The translations under genes were made by a program, and so were the position numbers. A stretch of 64,000 nt of DNA from JBJGXI01 sp045635475 (lineage in GTDB: Bacteria; Bacillota; Bacilli; Bacillales; Amphibacillaceae): the NCBI RefSeq assembly GCF_045635475.1, contig NZ_JBJGXI010000001.1:186001-250000 (forward strand), given 5' to 3'. Positions 62,761-64,000 of this stretch are shown piece after piece. A model generated the notes under the pieces. It was not told the origin of the DNA. It made no database searches and worked only from the letters and a program-made list of their open reading frames with translations. How positions within the stretch are numbered: the stretch's first letter is position 1; every line of letters begins with the position of its first letter.

Positions 62761-63726
62761 GTGTCTAATCCTACTGCTCCAATAGAAGCTTCATTAAAGT
62801 ATTCATCAAAAAAGGTCCAAAAGAAATCGCTCTTAAAACAAATTTCAAAGGATAAATATTTACTGCTATTAGTCGCTCCTGCGGTTCTTTACTTTTTCAT
62901 ATTTAAATATATACCAATGCTTGGGATTATCGTGTCATTTAAAGATTACAATCCCTTTTTAGGATTTTGGGATAGTGAATGGGTCGGCCTCAAGTATTAT
63001 CGATTGTTTTTTCACAATCCAGATTCTTGGGAGATTATAAGAAATACATTTTTATTAGGAGTATATAAAATTATTTGGGGTTTTCCAGCACCTATTATTC
63101 TTGCTTTGTTACTAAACGAGCTACGTTTTATTATATATAAACGGATTGTTCAAACAATTAGTTATTTGCCTCACTTTATCTCTACAGTTGTTGTGGCAAG
63201 CATGGTTACCATGTTTTTATCACCAACATCAGGAATGGTGAACGAAGTGATCCAATATTTTGGATTTAAACCGATTAACTTTCTTCAAGAGGCTGGTTGG
63301 TTCCGTTCCATTTATGTAACTTCTGAGGTTTGGCAGGATGTAGGTTGGGGGTCGATTATCTTCTTAGCTGCACTATCTGGAATTAATCCATCACTGTATG
63401 AAGCTTCATCGATTGATGGGGCAAACCGTTGGAAGCAAATGCTACATATTACCCTACCAGGACTCACACCAGCAATCGTCATATTGCTCATTTTAAATAT
63501 CGGTAGAATGATAGATATTGGTTTTGAAAAAGTATATTTATTAGCCAATCCAGCTACGTATGAAACAGCAGATATTATTTCTACCTACGTTTATCGGGTA
63601 GGTTTAGTCCAAGGGAACTTCAGTTACGGTACAGCAATTGACTTATTTATGGGTATCATCAGTTTGATATTCGTATGCTCTGCCAATTACTTTAGCCGCA
63701 AACTGACAGATAACAGTTTATGGTAA
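62761..63726 (+). CDS. Sugar ABC transporter permease, LplB type
   Basis: 321 residues from GTG 62761 with gaaagggagtg upstream. Six helices; FKYIPMLGIIVSFKDYNPFL and the EAA loop EASSIDGANRWKQMLHITLP are LplB-like. Partner of the truncated gene that follows. Confidence 0.93.
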   Translation: MSNPTAPIEASLKYSSKKVQKKSLLKQISKDKYLLLLVAPAVLYFFIFKYIPMLGIIVSFKDYNPFLGFWDSEWVGLKYYRLFFHNPDSWEIIRNTFLLGVYKIIWGFPAPIILALLLNELRFIIYKRIVQTISYLPHFISTVVVASMVTMFLSPTSGMVNEVIQYFGFKPINFLQEAGWFRSIYVTSEVWQDVGWGSIIFLAALSGINPSLYEASSIDGANRWKQMLHITLPGLTPAIVILLILNIGRMIDIGFEKVYLLANPATYETADIISTYVYRVGLVQGNFSYGTAIDLFMGIISLIFVCSANYFSRKLTDNSLW

Positions 63727-63739
63727 GGAGGATTCGAAT

Positions 63740-64000
63740 ATGAGACGAAAAAAAATGGGTTGGTTTGACTACTTAAATATCATTTTCCTGTTTATCATGA
63801 TTTCCGTATGCTTGTATCCTTTCATTTATATGATAAACGTATCACTAAGTGAAAATATTTATGTACTACAAAATAGTGTAACGTTTTGGCCAAAGGGATT
63901 TAATTTAGACAATTACAAAGTTGTGTTATCGGATCATCGTATTTGGTCGGGTTATAAAAATACGATTTTATATGTAGTTCTTGGGACGTTCATCTCGATG
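63740..64000 (+). CDS. Sugar ABC transporter permease, LplC/YtcP type (5' part)
   Basis: The ATG at 63740 follows taaggaggattcgaat. 87 residues are visible before the window ends: a basic N-terminus, first helix IIFLFIMISVCLYPFIYMIN, then VSLSENIYVLQNSVTFWPKG and the start of helix two. Matches the N-terminus of the 29268 protein. The remainder lies outside. Confidence 0.88.
   Translation, partial: MRRKKMGWFDYLNIIFLFIMISVCLYPFIYMINVSLSENIYVLQNSVTFWPKGFNLDNYKVVLSDHRIWSGYKNTILYVVLGTFISM

Noticed and set aside
1..64000. CRISPR array, tRNA, rRNA, T-box or known riboswitch
   Set aside because: No regularly spaced repeats, cloverleaf-like sequence or recognised leader was found on reading both strands; no covariance search could be run.

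Overview
The window is a low-GC Bacillaceae-type chromosome segment. Evidence for this is the strong Shine-Dalgarno sequences, frequent TTG/GTG starts, Bacillus-style lipoproteins, YesS-like membrane AraC regulators, sortase signals of the LPDTS/LPETA kind, and long palindromic repeats typical of Bacillaceae. No rRNA, tRNA, CRISPR array or intact prophage was seen. Both window edges cut genes: a cadherin-repeat surface protein on the left and an ABC permease on the right.

Layout: (1) 1-1685, the 3' end of a cell-wall-anchored cadherin-repeat protein. (2) 2.0-15.6 kb, a co-directional amino-sugar cluster: an unrecognised (alpha/alpha)-barrel-like protein, ManNAc-6-P epimerase, RpiR regulator, CUT1 ABC importer (binding protein plus two permeases), FAD oxidoreductase, ROK kinase, acetylxylan-esterase-like hydrolase, a nagA split by a one-base frameshift lying exactly on an in-phase A AAA AAG heptamer, and a DUF4838-like protein. 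No sialic acid lyase is present, so the cluster may feed on a ManNAc-containing compound directly. (3) 15.6-20.4 kb, a graveyard of broken genes (two DnaD-domain replication proteins, RelE-like and BrnT/CopG-like toxin-antitoxin modules, a gamma-glutamyltransferase 3' half, a DUF624 3' end) interleaved with short REP/MITE-like repeats. (4) 20.4-25.3 kb, an AraC regulator and a heterodimeric ABC exporter. (5) 25.7-33.0 kb, a membrane AraC regulator divergent from an LplB/LplC/LipO-type importer, a TnpB remnant and a DUF624 protein. (6) 33.1-42.9 kb, a LysR regulator divergent from two cytoplasmic formylglycine-type sulfatases with a DUF1450 protein between them, a complete tripartite tricarboxylate transporter (TctCBA), a ROK repressor and an aldose epimerase. 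(7) 43.9-47.9 kb, a 1308-residue cell-wall-anchored beta-helix protein. (8) 48.0-58.3 kb, a sugar dehydratase/epimerase, a DHDPS-family aldolase, L-serine dehydratase, NagB, NagA, a cytoplasmic beta-helix protein and a cytoplasmic GH20 hexosaminidase. (9) 58.4-64 kb, a second membrane AraC regulator divergent from another LplA/B/C-type importer.

Taken together this looks like a polysaccharide-utilisation region. Surface proteins bind or cut a complex glycan, several ABC importers and one carboxylate transporter bring in fragments, and cytoplasmic hydrolases, sulfatases, a deacetylase and a deaminase finish the breakdown to glycolysis. The glycan is probably rich in N-acetylated amino sugars and may be sulfated or uronic-acid-containing; that is inference from gene families, not shown by the sequence.
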